From: Streptomyces canus
GTDB lineage: Bacteria > Actinomycetota > Actinomycetes > Streptomycetales > Streptomycetaceae
Length of the DNA: 64,000 nucleotides
Assembly: GCF_030816965.1 (NCBI RefSeq)
Contig: NZ_JAUSYQ010000002.1
Location: 2,947,001 to 3,011,000 of the forward strand
Direction: 5' to 3'
In this document: one piece after another, positions 34,481-42,681 of the stretch
How positions within the stretch are numbered: the stretch's first letter is position 1
Layout: every line of letters starts with the position of its first letter
Notes under the pieces: generated by a model
What the model saw: the letters and a program-made list of their open reading frames with translations, nothing else
The model's database searches: none
Told to the model about the DNA's origin: nothing
Translations under genes and position numbers: made by a program

Positions 34481-35542
34481 GTGAACAACGAAGAAGTGTC
34501 ACACGTCAGCCAGGCAACAGCAGCACGGATCGAAACGCTCGACAGCCTTCGCGAGCACCTTCAATGGGCGATCGAACTGGAACACGCCACCCTGCCGCCC
34601 TATCTCTGCGCTCTCTACTCTCTCGACCCGCAGGCCAACCCGGACGCTGCCCAAGCGGTCGGCAGCGTCTTCGTCGAGGAGATGATCCACCTGGCGCTGG
34701 CGGCGAACCTGCTCAACGCGGTCGGCGGGGAGCCTCGGCTGGATCCGGCGACGCTGCTGCAGCGTCATCCTCGCCCTCTCCCCCATGGCGACCGTTCCCT
34801 GCGGTTGTCACTCGTTCCGTTCGGGACGGAGGCACTCGAGATGTTCCTCCGTCTGGAACAGCCGGCGGCGCCCAGCGCTCCGCCGGAAGGTGACGACTAC
34901 GAGACGATCGGTCAGTTCTATGACGCGATCGAAGAAGGGCTGCGTCACCTGTGCGCTGAACTCGGGGAGACAGAAGTCTTCTGCGGTGACGGGGCGCGCC
35001 AGGTGGCAGCTGGTCCCTTCGCCCATACCGGCGGCACCTTGACCGCGGTCACGGACCTCGCTTCGGCGCTCGCGGCTCTGGAGGAAATCGTCGAACAAGG
35101 TGAGGGGACGGCACGTGGCGAGGTCTGGGACGGCGACCGGGACATCTTCCATCCCGACCGCGATGAGGTCTCTCATTACTACCGGTTCCAGGAACTGAAG
35201 CTCGGACGCCGCTACCTGCGCGGTGACACACCGCAGTCCGGACCCACGGGTGAGGCCGTCGTGATCGACCCGGACGGCGTCCTGCCGATGCGCCCCAACC
35301 CCCTGCTGGCAGACCATCCCCTGGGCAGCCCCATCCGGAAAGCTCAGGAGAAGTTCAACCGGACGTACTGCCAACTGCTCCAGCAGCTCGAACAGGCTTT
35401 CAACGGCAGTCCGCAGCTGCTCGGAGCCGCAACGGGCACGATGTACGCACTCAAGGCGGAGGCGCAGAATCTGATGACGATGCCCGACGGAGACGACACG
35501 ACGGCCGGCCCGACATTCGAGTACGTCGAAACCCAGTCCTGA
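34481..35542 (+). CDS. Ferritin-like protein (VioB-type/PF12902-like)
   Basis: 353 aa from the GTG at 34481. The N-terminal region (about 20-175) is a ferritin-like bundle: LQWAIELEHATLPPYLCALY and VFVEEMIHLALAANLLNAVG supply the Glu and His residues (Glu32/34, His35, Glu66/67, His70) that usually hold a di-iron site. Such domains occur in VioB-type iminophenylpyruvate dimer synthases and in many uncharacterised oxidative enzymes; here the protein stands alone. The C-terminal part (about 230-353) continues with helices containing KFNRTYCQLLQQLEQAF. Promoter TGTCACA-N16-TGTC lies upstream. It may act in oxidation chemistry or iron handling. Confidence 0.82.
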   Translation: MNNEEVSHVSQATAARIETLDSLREHLQWAIELEHATLPPYLCALYSLDPQANPDAAQAVGSVFVEEMIHLALAANLLNAVGGEPRLDPATLLQRHPRPLPHGDRSLRLSLVPFGTEALEMFLRLEQPAAPSAPPEGDDYETIGQFYDAIEEGLRHLCAELGETEVFCGDGARQVAAGPFAHTGGTLTAVTDLASALAALEEIVEQGEGTARGEVWDGDRDIFHPDRDEVSHYYRFQELKLGRRYLRGDTPQSGPTGEAVVIDPDGVLPMRPNPLLADHPLGSPIRKAQEKFNRTYCQLLQQLEQAFNGSPQLLGAATGTMYALKAEAQNLMTMPDGDDTTAGPTFEYVETQS

Positions 35543-35722
35543 GACTGAGAGATCTGACTGCTGCCGCGTTCCGGGAGTACGCGAACCGCATCCGATGGAG
35601 CGCCTGCTCCCGGACTCCGTAACGGCCGCAGGGCTCGCCGGGCGTCTCGGACATCACTCGGCCGCTTCACGATGCCGATCTGTTCCTCGACATCTCGGCC
35701 ACCCTGCGCGCCGGATGCTCGT

Positions 35723-36481
35723 TCACCGACCGGTCGCCATGGGCCGCGCCAAGCCCGCGAGATAGTCGTCGAACGTCAACGGGCCCTGGTCGTAGTCCCC
35801 GTGAGGCAGCAGACCCCCTCCCGACATGGCTTTGCCGACCTTGCCCGGGAGCGACACAGGAACGACGATCCGGTGCCGGCCCTGGGCGCGCACGATACGG
35901 CGCGCCATGTCCACCATGCCCAGTTGCTGGGGTCCGGCGATTTCCCGTGCCATTCCCGCAGGGTCCTGCGTCACGTGGTCGACGAGCCGTTTTGCGACAT
36001 CTCGGGCGGCGACGGGGCGAGCCAGCATGTTCGGCATCAGGACCACCGGTGACCGGTTGTCCAGCAGCGGCTCAGGGAACTCGAAGAACTGGGTGGCGCG
36101 GAGCACGGTCCATGACAGATCTCCGTCGCGGACCAGTTCCTCCTGCGCGCGCTTGCCCATGTAGTACCCGAAGTCCACCTCGTCGCTGCCGACGATCGAC
36201 AGGGTGATCACATGCTTGACCCCTGTTCGCCGGGCGACGGAGAGCAGATTGCCGGTGGTCCGGGAGAAGAAGTCGACTGCGACCTTCGCTCTCGTCGTGA
36301 CGACGTTCGCAACGTTGATCACCACGTCACAGCCGGACAACCGGTCCTGCAATCCGACGCCGGTGGTCAGATCCACGCCCTGCGAGCGGGCGAGGATCAC
36401 TGGCTGATGTCCCGCCGCTCGCAGCTCGGCTACGACGAACTTCCCCACCAGGCCGGTTCCCCCGGCGACAGCGACCTGCAT
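35723..36481 (-). CDS. NmrA-like NAD(P)-binding protein, copy A
   Basis: 252 aa from the ATG at 36481 (GGAGGAAGC upstream). It has an atypical-SDR/NmrA fold with the dinucleotide motif GGTGLVG at 8-14; there is no Tyr-x3-Lys catalytic pair in the usual place. KHVITLSIVG and YYMGKRAQEELVR are family landmarks. Related to the protein at 47318-48070 (shared ATQFFEF segment). Epimerase/reductase-like proteins of this kind are among the genes usually linked to ECF41 sigma factors. Promoter TGTCACA-N16-TGTC is about 60-85 bases upstream. Confidence 0.87.
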   Translation of the reverse strand: MQVAVAGGTGLVGKFVVAELRAAGHQPVILARSQGVDLTTGVGLQDRLSGCDVVINVANVVTTRAKVAVDFFSRTTGNLLSVARRTGVKHVITLSIVGSDEVDFGYYMGKRAQEELVRDGDLSWTVLRATQFFEFPEPLLDNRSPVVLMPNMLARPVAARDVAKRLVDHVTQDPAGMAREIAGPQQLGMVDMARRIVRAQGRHRIVVPVSLPGKVGKAMSGGGLLPHGDYDQGPLTFDDYLAGLARPMATGR

Positions 36482-36538
36482 GCGCTTCCTCCTCGTACCC
36501 GTCGGTGGTTCCGACCACGGCCCTACAGACGCCCTATA

Positions 36539-36565
36539 GACAAGGCAGACGCTGATCCTGTGACA
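36539..36565 (-). promoter_or_regulatory. ECF41-like promoter TGTCACA-N16-TGTC (NmrA-like A)
   Basis: On the minus strand TGTCACA (36565-36559) is followed after 16 bases by TGTC (36542-36539), 58 bases before the ATG at 36481. Confidence 0.77.
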
Positions 36566-36667
36566 GGGCATCACTCGAGGCCGAGGTGCAGTCGGCCGGT
36601 ACGACCAGGTGGCCGATCGCATGCGCGACCGGCCACCCGACGGTGCCGTACTCAGAAAGCCGTCCGC

Positions 36668-37387
36668 TCAGGCGGTCGCCTGCGCCGCCTCGTTGATCAG
36701 GCGGGCGACATCACCGGGGTGCGAGACACTGACCGCGTGGGAGGCGTTGAGGCTCACGAACGTGGCCTTCGCACGCTCAGCCATGAAGATCTGCGCCTGC
36801 GGCGGAATGTTCCGGTCCTCGGTGGCCACGAGAACCCATGCCGGAAGGTCCTTCCACGCAGGGGCCGCGGCGCCCTCTGCCAGCGCGGCATCGGTCACGG
36901 GACGTTGGGTGGCGGCCATGACCGCAGCCGTCTCGTCGCGGACGTCGGCGGCGAACTGGTGGTGGAACTTGCTCTGCTCGATATAGAGATCCGCGACCTG
37001 CCTGCCGTCGGGCAGCGTGACCGGCACGGGGCGCAGCGTCTCTCCGAGAGTGCTGCCGGGGAACTTGCCCGACAGGGTGACCGCGCTCTCGCCCTCGTCG
37101 GGCAGGAAGGCCGCGACGAAGACGAGCGCCTTGACGTTGTTCAGTCCCGTCGCGGCGTTGCTGATGACCGACCCGCCGTAGGAGTGGCCGACGAGGACGA
37201 CCGGGCCGTCGATGGAGGCCACGAGTTGCCTGACGTGATCGGCGTCGACGGCCAGTCCACGCAGCGGGTTGCTGGCGGCCACCACCGGATAGTCGTGGGA
37301 CTGGAGCCTTTCGACGACGCCGTTCCAGCTGGAGGAGTCCGCGAAGGCGCCGTGGACGAGGACGATGGTCGGTTTCAGTGCACTCAC
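36668..37387 (-). CDS. Alpha/beta hydrolase (EstC/salicylate-esterase-like), cytoplasmic copy
   Basis: 239 aa from the GTG at 37387, with GGAAAGG upstream. VLVHGAFADSSSW and the nucleophile GHSYGG (Ser69) mark the family; the C-terminal ASHAVSVSHPG supplies the catalytic His. There is no signal peptide, in contrast to its close paralogue at 48293-49135. It follows the hydrolase gene at 37466 by 78 bases on the same strand and is probably co-transcribed from the TGTCACA promoter at 38467-38493. The substrate is unknown; esterase or haloperoxidase-like activity is possible. Confidence 0.87.
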   Translation of the reverse strand: MSALKPTIVLVHGAFADSSSWNGVVERLQSHDYPVVAASNPLRGLAVDADHVRQLVASIDGPVVLVGHSYGGSVISNAATGLNNVKALVFVAAFLPDEGESAVTLSGKFPGSTLGETLRPVPVTLPDGRQVADLYIEQSKFHHQFAADVRDETAAVMAATQRPVTDAALAEGAAAPAWKDLPAWVLVATEDRNIPPQAQIFMAERAKATFVSLNASHAVSVSHPGDVARLINEAAQATA

Positions 37388-37465
37388 GAGAGTGGCCTTT
37401 CCTTTGCCGGTGCGGCATGCGCGGCACACCTGGGCTGCCGCGGGGGCGTCACCGCCCGATGGGTG

Positions 37466-38416
37466 TCAGTTGGTTCCCAGGGCCTTGCGCAGAACGTGGA
37501 TGGCCTGCTCGATCGCCGCGCTCGAGGCCTGGGTTCCGCGGACCGTGTTCAGCATCATGAAGTCGTGCAGGCTGGCGTTGTAGCGGATGCTCGTGGTCGG
37601 CACGCCGGCCTGGACGAGCTTGCGGGCGTACGCTTCGCCCTCGTCACGCAGTACGTCGTTCTCGTCGACGATGACGAGCGCCGGCGGCAGACCCTGGAGG
37701 TCTTCCAGTGTGGCGCGCAGGGGCGACGCGGTGATCTGGGCGCGCTCGGCCGGGTCGGTGGTGTAGGCGTCCCAGAACCATTCCATGGCCTTCGCCGTCA
37801 GGTGCGGGCCATGGGCGAAGGTCTGGTAGCTCTCGGTGTCCTGGGCCGCGTCGGTGACGGGGTAGTACAGCGACTGGTGCAGGAAGGTCACGTCACCGCG
37901 CTGCTTGGCCATGTGGGTGAGGGCCGCGGTCATGTTGCCGCCGACGGAGTCACCGGCGACGACGAGGCGGGACCCGTCGAGGGATTCCTCGCTCCCCTTC
38001 GTGGTGATCCACTGGGCGGTGGCGTAGGCCTGCTCGATGGCGACGGGGTACTTCGCCTCAGGTGAACGGTCGTATTCGACGAAGACCAGGGCCGCCTTGG
38101 CCCCCACCGCCAGCTCGCGCACCAGACGGTCGTGTGTACCGGCGTTGCCCAGAATCCAGCCGCCGCCGTGCACGTAAAGGATCACGGGCAGGACACCGCT
38201 GCTGCCGACAGGCTTGACGATGCGCACCCTCACGTCACCCACGCGGGCGGGGACGGTGATCCACTTTTCGTCCACGTCGAGCTTCTCGATGGGCTGGGAC
38301 TGCACGTCATCGAGCAGCTTGCGGGCACCGTCGACACCGAGCTCGTACAGCAGCGGCGGTTTGGCGGCCGCGTCGGCGAACTCCTGCGCGGCGGGCTCGA
38401 GAATGATGTCACTCAC
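37466..38416 (-). CDS. Alpha/beta hydrolase, HSL/acetyl-esterase type
   Basis: 316-aa carboxylesterase-like enzyme. The oxyanion motif HGGGW is at 83-87, the nucleophile GDSVGG has Ser157, the acid lies in VIVDENDVLRDEG, and the His in SLHDFMML. The start is the GTG at 38416 with AGGAGC upstream. It is the first gene of a probable two-gene unit with the hydrolase at 36668; TGTCACA-N16-GGTC lies about 50-75 bases before the start. Divergent from the CMD gene at 38635, which has its own motif in the same 218-base gap. Confidence 0.9.
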   Translation of the reverse strand: MSDIILEPAAQEFADAAAKPPLLYELGVDGARKLLDDVQSQPIEKLDVDEKWITVPARVGDVRVRIVKPVGSSGVLPVILYVHGGGWILGNAGTHDRLVRELAVGAKAALVFVEYDRSPEAKYPVAIEQAYATAQWITTKGSEESLDGSRLVVAGDSVGGNMTAALTHMAKQRGDVTFLHQSLYYPVTDAAQDTESYQTFAHGPHLTAKAMEWFWDAYTTDPAERAQITASPLRATLEDLQGLPPALVIVDENDVLRDEGEAYARKLVQAGVPTTSIRYNASLHDFMMLNTVRGTQASSAAIEQAIHVLRKALGTN

Positions 38417-38466
38417 AGTGTGCTCCTACAGAGAGGGTGGGGTTTCACAGGACGTCCACACCATCA

Positions 38467-38493
38467 GACCGGGCCAGGAGCCGATGTGTGACA
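38467..38493 (-). promoter_or_regulatory. ECF41-like promoter TGTCACA-N16-GGTC (hydrolase pair)
   Basis: On the minus strand TGTCACA (38493-38487) is followed after 16 bases by GGTC (38470-38467), 51 bases before the GTG at 38416. Confidence 0.77.
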
Positions 38494-38568
38494 CACCAAG
38501 AAAAAGGGACCAGGGCGGGTGAATCACGGCGCGACTGTGCCGTGCAGGGCGGCGTCGTCGGCGAACGC

Positions 38569-38595
38569 TGTCACAGATCGAGGGCGGTCCCGGTC
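38569..38595 (+). promoter_or_regulatory. ECF41-like promoter TGTCACA-N16-GGTC (CMD/AhpD-like gene)
   Basis: TGTCACA (38569-38575), 16 bases, GGTC (38592-38595). The GTG at 38635 lies 40 bases downstream. Confidence 0.77.
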
Positions 38596-38634
38596 AGTGC
38601 GTTGTAACGGTCCAACATCTGAGGAGAACCCGCC

Positions 38635-39105
38635 GTGGACGCACGTATCAACTACTTCGGCAACGCCCTTGCGGGCAAGGTCATGAGGCACCTGAACTCG
38701 ATCGCCCCAGTGGTGAGCTCGGCGCTTCCGACAGCCACCGTGGAGCTGGTGAACCTCCGTGCCAGCCAGATCAACGGCTGCGGTTTCTGCACCGACATGC
38801 ACACCAAGGACGCCCTCGCCGCGGGCGAGGACCAGCAGCGTCTGAACCTCGTGGCCGCGTGGCGTGAGGCCACCGTCTTCACCGACGCCGAGCGTGCGGC
38901 GCTGGAGCTGGCCGAGCAGGGCACCCGCACCGCGGACGCCGCGAACGGTGTGTCGGACGAGGCATGGGCGAACGCCGCGAAGCACTACGACGAGGACCAG
39001 CTCGCCGCGCTGATCTCTCTGATCGCTCTCATCAACGCCTACAACCGCATCAACATCATCAACCAGCAGCCCGCGGGCGGTTACAAGCCCGGCATGTTCG
39101 GCTGA
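38635..39105 (+). CDS. Carboxymuconolactone decarboxylase/AhpD-like protein
   Basis: 156-aa CMD-fold protein. The thiol motif Cys49-Gly-Phe-Cys52 with His56 (INGCGFCTDMH) is that of AhpD-like alkylhydroperoxidases, which reduce peroxides through a CxxC pair, rather than of true decarboxylases. The start is the GTG at 38635 with GAGGAG upstream. TGTCACA-N16-GGTC is directly upstream. CMD proteins are the most characteristic neighbours of ECF41 sigma factors, so this gene anchors the regulon assignment. A 21-base perfect hairpin follows it. Confidence 0.92.
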   Translation: MDARINYFGNALAGKVMRHLNSIAPVVSSALPTATVELVNLRASQINGCGFCTDMHTKDALAAGEDQQRLNLVAAWREATVFTDAERAALELAEQGTRTADAANGVSDEAWANAAKHYDEDQLAALISLIALINAYNRINIINQQPAGGYKPGMFG

Positions 39106-39142
39106 GACGTCCGCTCGGGGCACACCGGGCACACCCGCCCCC

Positions 39143-39187
39143 CGTCTCCTGGTCGTCCTGGTCCTCGACCAGGACGACCAGGAGACG
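39143..39187 (+). terminator. Perfect 21-base inverted repeat after the CMD gene
   Basis: Arms 39143-39163 and 39167-39187 (beginning CGTCTCCT) around a 3-base loop, 38 bases after the CMD stop codon. No T run follows, as is common for streptomycete terminators. It could leave partial read-through into the hydrolase gene at 39237. Confidence 0.75.
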
Positions 39188-39236
39188 GACGGCGCGCCGT
39201 CGCCACCCCACTCGTACCGGAATCCAGAGGCCTCTC

Positions 39237-40184
39237 ATGCCAGATCGCCCCGCACTCGCCCCTCTGCGACGAGTCAGAACCGACGTGCTGGAGGTCGCCT
39301 ACTACGAGACGGGTCCCGCGGACGGTGACACTGTGCTGCTCCTGCACGGTTTTCCCTACGACGTCCACAGCTATGTCGACGTGGCCCCGCTGCTCGCCCG
39401 GGACGGTTTCCGGGTCGTCGTCCCCTACTTGCGGGGACACGGGCCCACTGCGTTCCTGTCCGAAGCGTCCCCGCGCTCGGGTCAGCAGGCAGCCCTGGGA
39501 GCCGACGTCATCGCGCTCATGGACGCTCTGGGCGTCGAGCGGGCTTACGTGGCCGGATACGACTGGGGCGGACGGGCGGCCAACATCGCCGCGGCCCTGT
39601 GGCCCGAGCGGATCCTGGGTCTGGTCTCGGTCAACAGCTATCTCATCCAGGACATCGGTGCGGCGATGACCCCCGTGGCCCCCGAACTGGAGGCCGGGTT
39701 CTGGTACTTCTACTACTTCCTCACCGAGCGAGGCGAGGCCGGTCTGGCCGCCGACCCCACGGGTGTCGCCCGGGTCATCTGGAAGCGGAACTCCCCCCGG
39801 TGGCCGTTCGAGGAAGAAGATCTGGCGCGGGCCGCGGAGGGCTTCCGGAATCCCGACTACACCGACGTCGTCATCCATTCGTACCGGCACCGGCTCGGCT
39901 TCGCGCCGGGCGCAGAGGCGTACGTGGACCTCGAGAGGCGTCTCGCCGAGCTGCCCGCGATCACGGTTCCCACCGTCACCCTCGACGGCCTGGCCGACGG
40001 TAACTTCCCGGCGACGGACGGCTCGTCCAGCGCTCACCACTTCACCGGTCCCCGGTTGCACCGGCAGGTGCCGGACGCCGGTCACAATCTCCCGCAGGAA
40101 CGCCCGGAGGCGTTCGCGGCCGCCGTGCGTGACGTGCGCGCCCTGCGGCAGGAACACGCCGGCCGCGACGACTTCGCCACCTGA
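39237..40184 (+). CDS. Alpha/beta hydrolase (epoxide hydrolase/haloalkane dehalogenase-like)
   Basis: 315 aa from the ATG at 39237 (AGAGG upstream). LLLHGFPYDVHSY is the HG-x-P oxyanion motif, and the nucleophile elbow is GYDWGG with Asp rather than Ser, as in epoxide hydrolases and haloalkane dehalogenases. The final GHNLPQERPE supplies the His. An Asp nucleophile is a meaningful clue to hydrolysis of epoxides or halides, though the lid residues cannot be judged. The MFS gene starts 14 bases downstream, so the two form an operon, perhaps degrading and exporting a toxic compound. Confidence 0.88.
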   Translation: MPDRPALAPLRRVRTDVLEVAYYETGPADGDTVLLLHGFPYDVHSYVDVAPLLARDGFRVVVPYLRGHGPTAFLSEASPRSGQQAALGADVIALMDALGVERAYVAGYDWGGRAANIAAALWPERILGLVSVNSYLIQDIGAAMTPVAPELEAGFWYFYYFLTERGEAGLAADPTGVARVIWKRNSPRWPFEEEDLARAAEGFRNPDYTDVVIHSYRHRLGFAPGAEAYVDLERRLAELPAITVPTVTLDGLADGNFPATDGSSSAHHFTGPRLHRQVPDAGHNLPQERPEAFAAAVRDVRALRQEHAGRDDFAT

Positions 40185-40198
40185 CGCCGGGACGCGAC

Positions 40199-41749
40199 AT
40201 GACGTCATCTCCGTCTTCGTCCTCCTCCTCGTCTCCGGACGACCGGGGTCCCCTCCGTGTCGCCAGTGCGCGCGGCCGGTGGACCCTGCTGGCCACCGTT
40301 CTGGGATCCAGCGTGGTCATGCTCGGCTCGACCGTCACCAACGTGGCGCTGCCGCACATAGGCGCCGACTTCGACGCCGACCTCGGCGTTCTGCAGTGGA
40401 TCGCCAACGCCTACATGCTCACTCTGGCGGCCCTGATCCTGCTGGGCGGCTCGCTGGGCGACCGTTTCGGACGGCGTCGCGTCTTCGTGGTGGGCATCGT
40501 GTGGTTCGCGGTGGCGTCCCTGCTGTGCGGTCTGGCTCCCGACACCACCACGCTGATCACCGCGCGAGCGCTGCAGGGCGTCGGCGGGGCCCTGATCACC
40601 CCCGGCTCACTGGCGATCATCGAGGCCTCGTTCCATCCGGACGACCGGCCCCGCGCGATCGGTCTGTGGTCGGGATTCGGCGGTATCGGCGCGGCCCTCG
40701 GACCGTTTGTGGGCGGTTGGCTGGTGGACGGCCCCGGCTGGCGCTGGACCTTCCTGCTCAGCGCTGTGCCGGCGCTTCTGTGCCTGCCCGTCGCGCTACG
40801 TCATGTCCCGGAGTCCGTGGGCACGCCCCGCGAGGACGGTCTCGCGGTCGCCGCCGGTGGCAGAGGGCGGCTCGGCTTCGACATCCCCGGTGCCGTGCTG
40901 GGCGCTGTGACGCTCGCCCTGGCCACCTACGCACTGACCGAGGCCCGGGACGGCGGACCGGTGGTCCTGGCCGCGGCCGTGGGCAGCGCAGTGGCGGTCT
41001 TCGCGTTCCTTGTGGTGGAGGGACGCAGCAACGACCCGATGATGCCGTTGTCGATCTTCTCGTCCCGCCCGTTCCGCTCCGTCAACCTGCTCACGCTGTG
41101 CGTGTACGCGGGCACGGGCGGGTTCTTCTTCCTGACCGCTCTGCAGTTGCAGATCGTCGTCGGGTACTCGGCGCTGGCAGCCGGCGCGGCCATGCTGCCC
41201 AACACGGTGCTGATGGTGCTGTTCTCGTCCCACTCCGGCATGCTCGCCCAACGGCTGGGGCCGCGCATCCCCCTCACCGTGGGCCCGCTGGTGTGCGGGG
41301 CCGGCATGCTGATGATGCTGCGGGTCGGCCCCGGCACGTCCTACCTCCACGACGTCCTGCCCGCCCTGATGGTGATGGGCACCGGCATGGTCATCATGGT
41401 CGCCCCGCTGAGCGTCACCCTGCTGTCGTCGGTGGAGGCCGCGAACGCCGGGCTGGCGAGTGGCATCAACAACGCAGCGGCCCGCGCCTCCGGCCTGGTC
41501 GCCGTGGCAGCGCTGCCGCTGCTGGTGGGGATGGGGCCGGACGCCTACCGATCAGGTGCCGCCTTCGACGCCTCGTTCAGCCGGGCCATGCCGCTGTGTG
41601 CGGGCCTGTTGGCCATCGGCGCGTTGGTGGCCTTCGGCACGCTGCGGCAGGCCGACACGGTCCGTCATCCACTGCGCGGGCGGGCGCACGGCTGGCTGGC
41701 GGAGCCCCCGCTGGTGTCCCGGTTCGCCCACCACCGCGTCGTCGACTGA
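40199..41749 (+). CDS. MFS transporter, DHA2 (EmrB/QacA) drug:H+ antiporter type
   Basis: 516 aa with about fourteen predicted membrane helices. Motif A is GGSLGDRFGRRRVFVVG and motif C-like glycines lie in GFGGIGAALGPFVGGWLVDG, both characteristic of proton-driven exporters of the 14-helix DHA2 family. A Ser-rich N-terminus precedes the first helix. It starts 14 bases after the hydrolase gene and is probably translated from the same mRNA. The substrate is unknown; it is probably a hydrophobic or cationic drug or an electrophile. Confidence 0.92.
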   Translation: MTSSPSSSSSSSPDDRGPLRVASARGRWTLLATVLGSSVVMLGSTVTNVALPHIGADFDADLGVLQWIANAYMLTLAALILLGGSLGDRFGRRRVFVVGIVWFAVASLLCGLAPDTTTLITARALQGVGGALITPGSLAIIEASFHPDDRPRAIGLWSGFGGIGAALGPFVGGWLVDGPGWRWTFLLSAVPALLCLPVALRHVPESVGTPREDGLAVAAGGRGRLGFDIPGAVLGAVTLALATYALTEARDGGPVVLAAAVGSAVAVFAFLVVEGRSNDPMMPLSIFSSRPFRSVNLLTLCVYAGTGGFFFLTALQLQIVVGYSALAAGAAMLPNTVLMVLFSSHSGMLAQRLGPRIPLTVGPLVCGAGMLMMLRVGPGTSYLHDVLPALMVMGTGMVIMVAPLSVTLLSSVEAANAGLASGINNAAARASGLVAVAALPLLVGMGPDAYRSGAAFDASFSRAMPLCAGLLAIGALVAFGTLRQADTVRHPLRGRAHGWLAEPPLVSRFAHHRVVD

Positions 41750-41770
41750 CATCCCGTCCAGGGGCGGCAG

Positions 41771-41797
41771 TGTCACATCGGTGGGTGCTCATCGGTC
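41771..41797 (+). promoter_or_regulatory. ECF41-like promoter TGTCACA-N16-GGTC (cupin gene)
   Basis: TGTCACA (41771-41777), 16 bases, GGTC (41794-41797). The cupin ATG at 41876 is 79 bases downstream. It lies 22 bases after the MFS stop. Confidence 0.77.
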
Positions 41798-41875
41798 TCA
41801 CTGTTGAGAGGACCGCTGTTCAGCGGCCCGCGCCGGCGCGTCACAGCGTGCCTGTCGCAGGAAAGGAATCGCGAC

Positions 41876-42370
41876 ATGTCGTACCCGTATCCGGAGCAGA
41901 AGTACTGGGGAGAGGACGGCGAGGTCAGCGCCGTCTACCGGCCTGCCACCACACCGCCGGCCCTCGGCGAGAGCGGAACCGGCAAGGACGCCACCCACTA
42001 TCTGGCGACCACCGACACCACGCGGGGTGAGTTCGGCCTCTACCGGGTGGAGATGAGGCCGAGGGCGGGCGGGCCTAAGAAGCACTTCCACAAGCGGATC
42101 TCGGAGTCGTTCTACATCCTGGACGGCACGGTGCGTGTGTTCGACGGTGTGCAGTGGGTCGACACGCGCAAGGGTGATTTCCTGCATGTGCCCCAGGGCG
42201 GTCTGCATGCCTTCCGCAACGACTCCGACGCCCCGGCCGACATGCTGCTGCTGTTCACCCCGGGCGCACCGCGTGAGGAGTACTTCGAGCAGGTGTCGCA
42301 GCTGGCCCACGCCTCCGAGGAGGAGCGTGCCGCGTTCTTCGACAAGCACGACTCGTACTTCGTCGAGTAG
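41876..42370 (+). CDS. Cupin-domain protein
   Basis: 164 aa from the ATG at 41876 (GGAAAGGAAT upstream). A single cupin barrel: KKHFHKRISESFYILDGTVR is motif 1 with the His-x-His pair and Glu, and FLHVPQGGLHAFRN is motif 2 with the third His, so the full 3-His/1-Glu metal site is present. It differs from the duplicated cupins at 26443 and 33702 and is likely a dioxygenase-, isomerase- or sensor-type protein. Under its own TGTCACA promoter; aceE begins about 310 bases downstream. Confidence 0.9.
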   Translation: MSYPYPEQKYWGEDGEVSAVYRPATTPPALGESGTGKDATHYLATTDTTRGEFGLYRVEMRPRAGGPKKHFHKRISESFYILDGTVRVFDGVQWVDTRKGDFLHVPQGGLHAFRNDSDAPADMLLLFTPGAPREEYFEQVSQLAHASEEERAAFFDKHDSYFVE

Positions 42371-42681
42371 CAGCGTGATCAGCGGCATCGATTCCGCGCC
42401 TCTCACAGAGGTCCAGAGAGATCGTGCCGGTCGCCATGTCGCCGTATGCCGTTGTTCGGGGTTCTTGCGTTCGTCGGCGTCGTGCCCGCTGAGCGGACGT
42501 CCTCCGGGCCGAGCACGACTTGGACCACCACAGGTTTGACCCAGTAGCTCAACGTGCGTTGCCCCCACCAGGGCGGCGGCACCTGTCGCCGCCCGTGCTT
42601 GCCGGCCGGCCGTCTGTGCGACACCGACCCTTTCCGCCGCCGGCACTTCCCCCCTCTCCCCGCCGCGACAGGAAGGCTGCC
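42371..42681. other. Intergenic, 311 bases, upstream of aceE
   Basis: No coding signal. It presumably holds the aceE promoter. I did not find TGTCACA-N16-(G/T)GTC here. Confidence 0.6.

Noticed and set aside
34497..34503. TGTCACA inside the first codons of the ferritin-like gene
   Set aside because: Intragenic and followed by GCAG at the expected distance.
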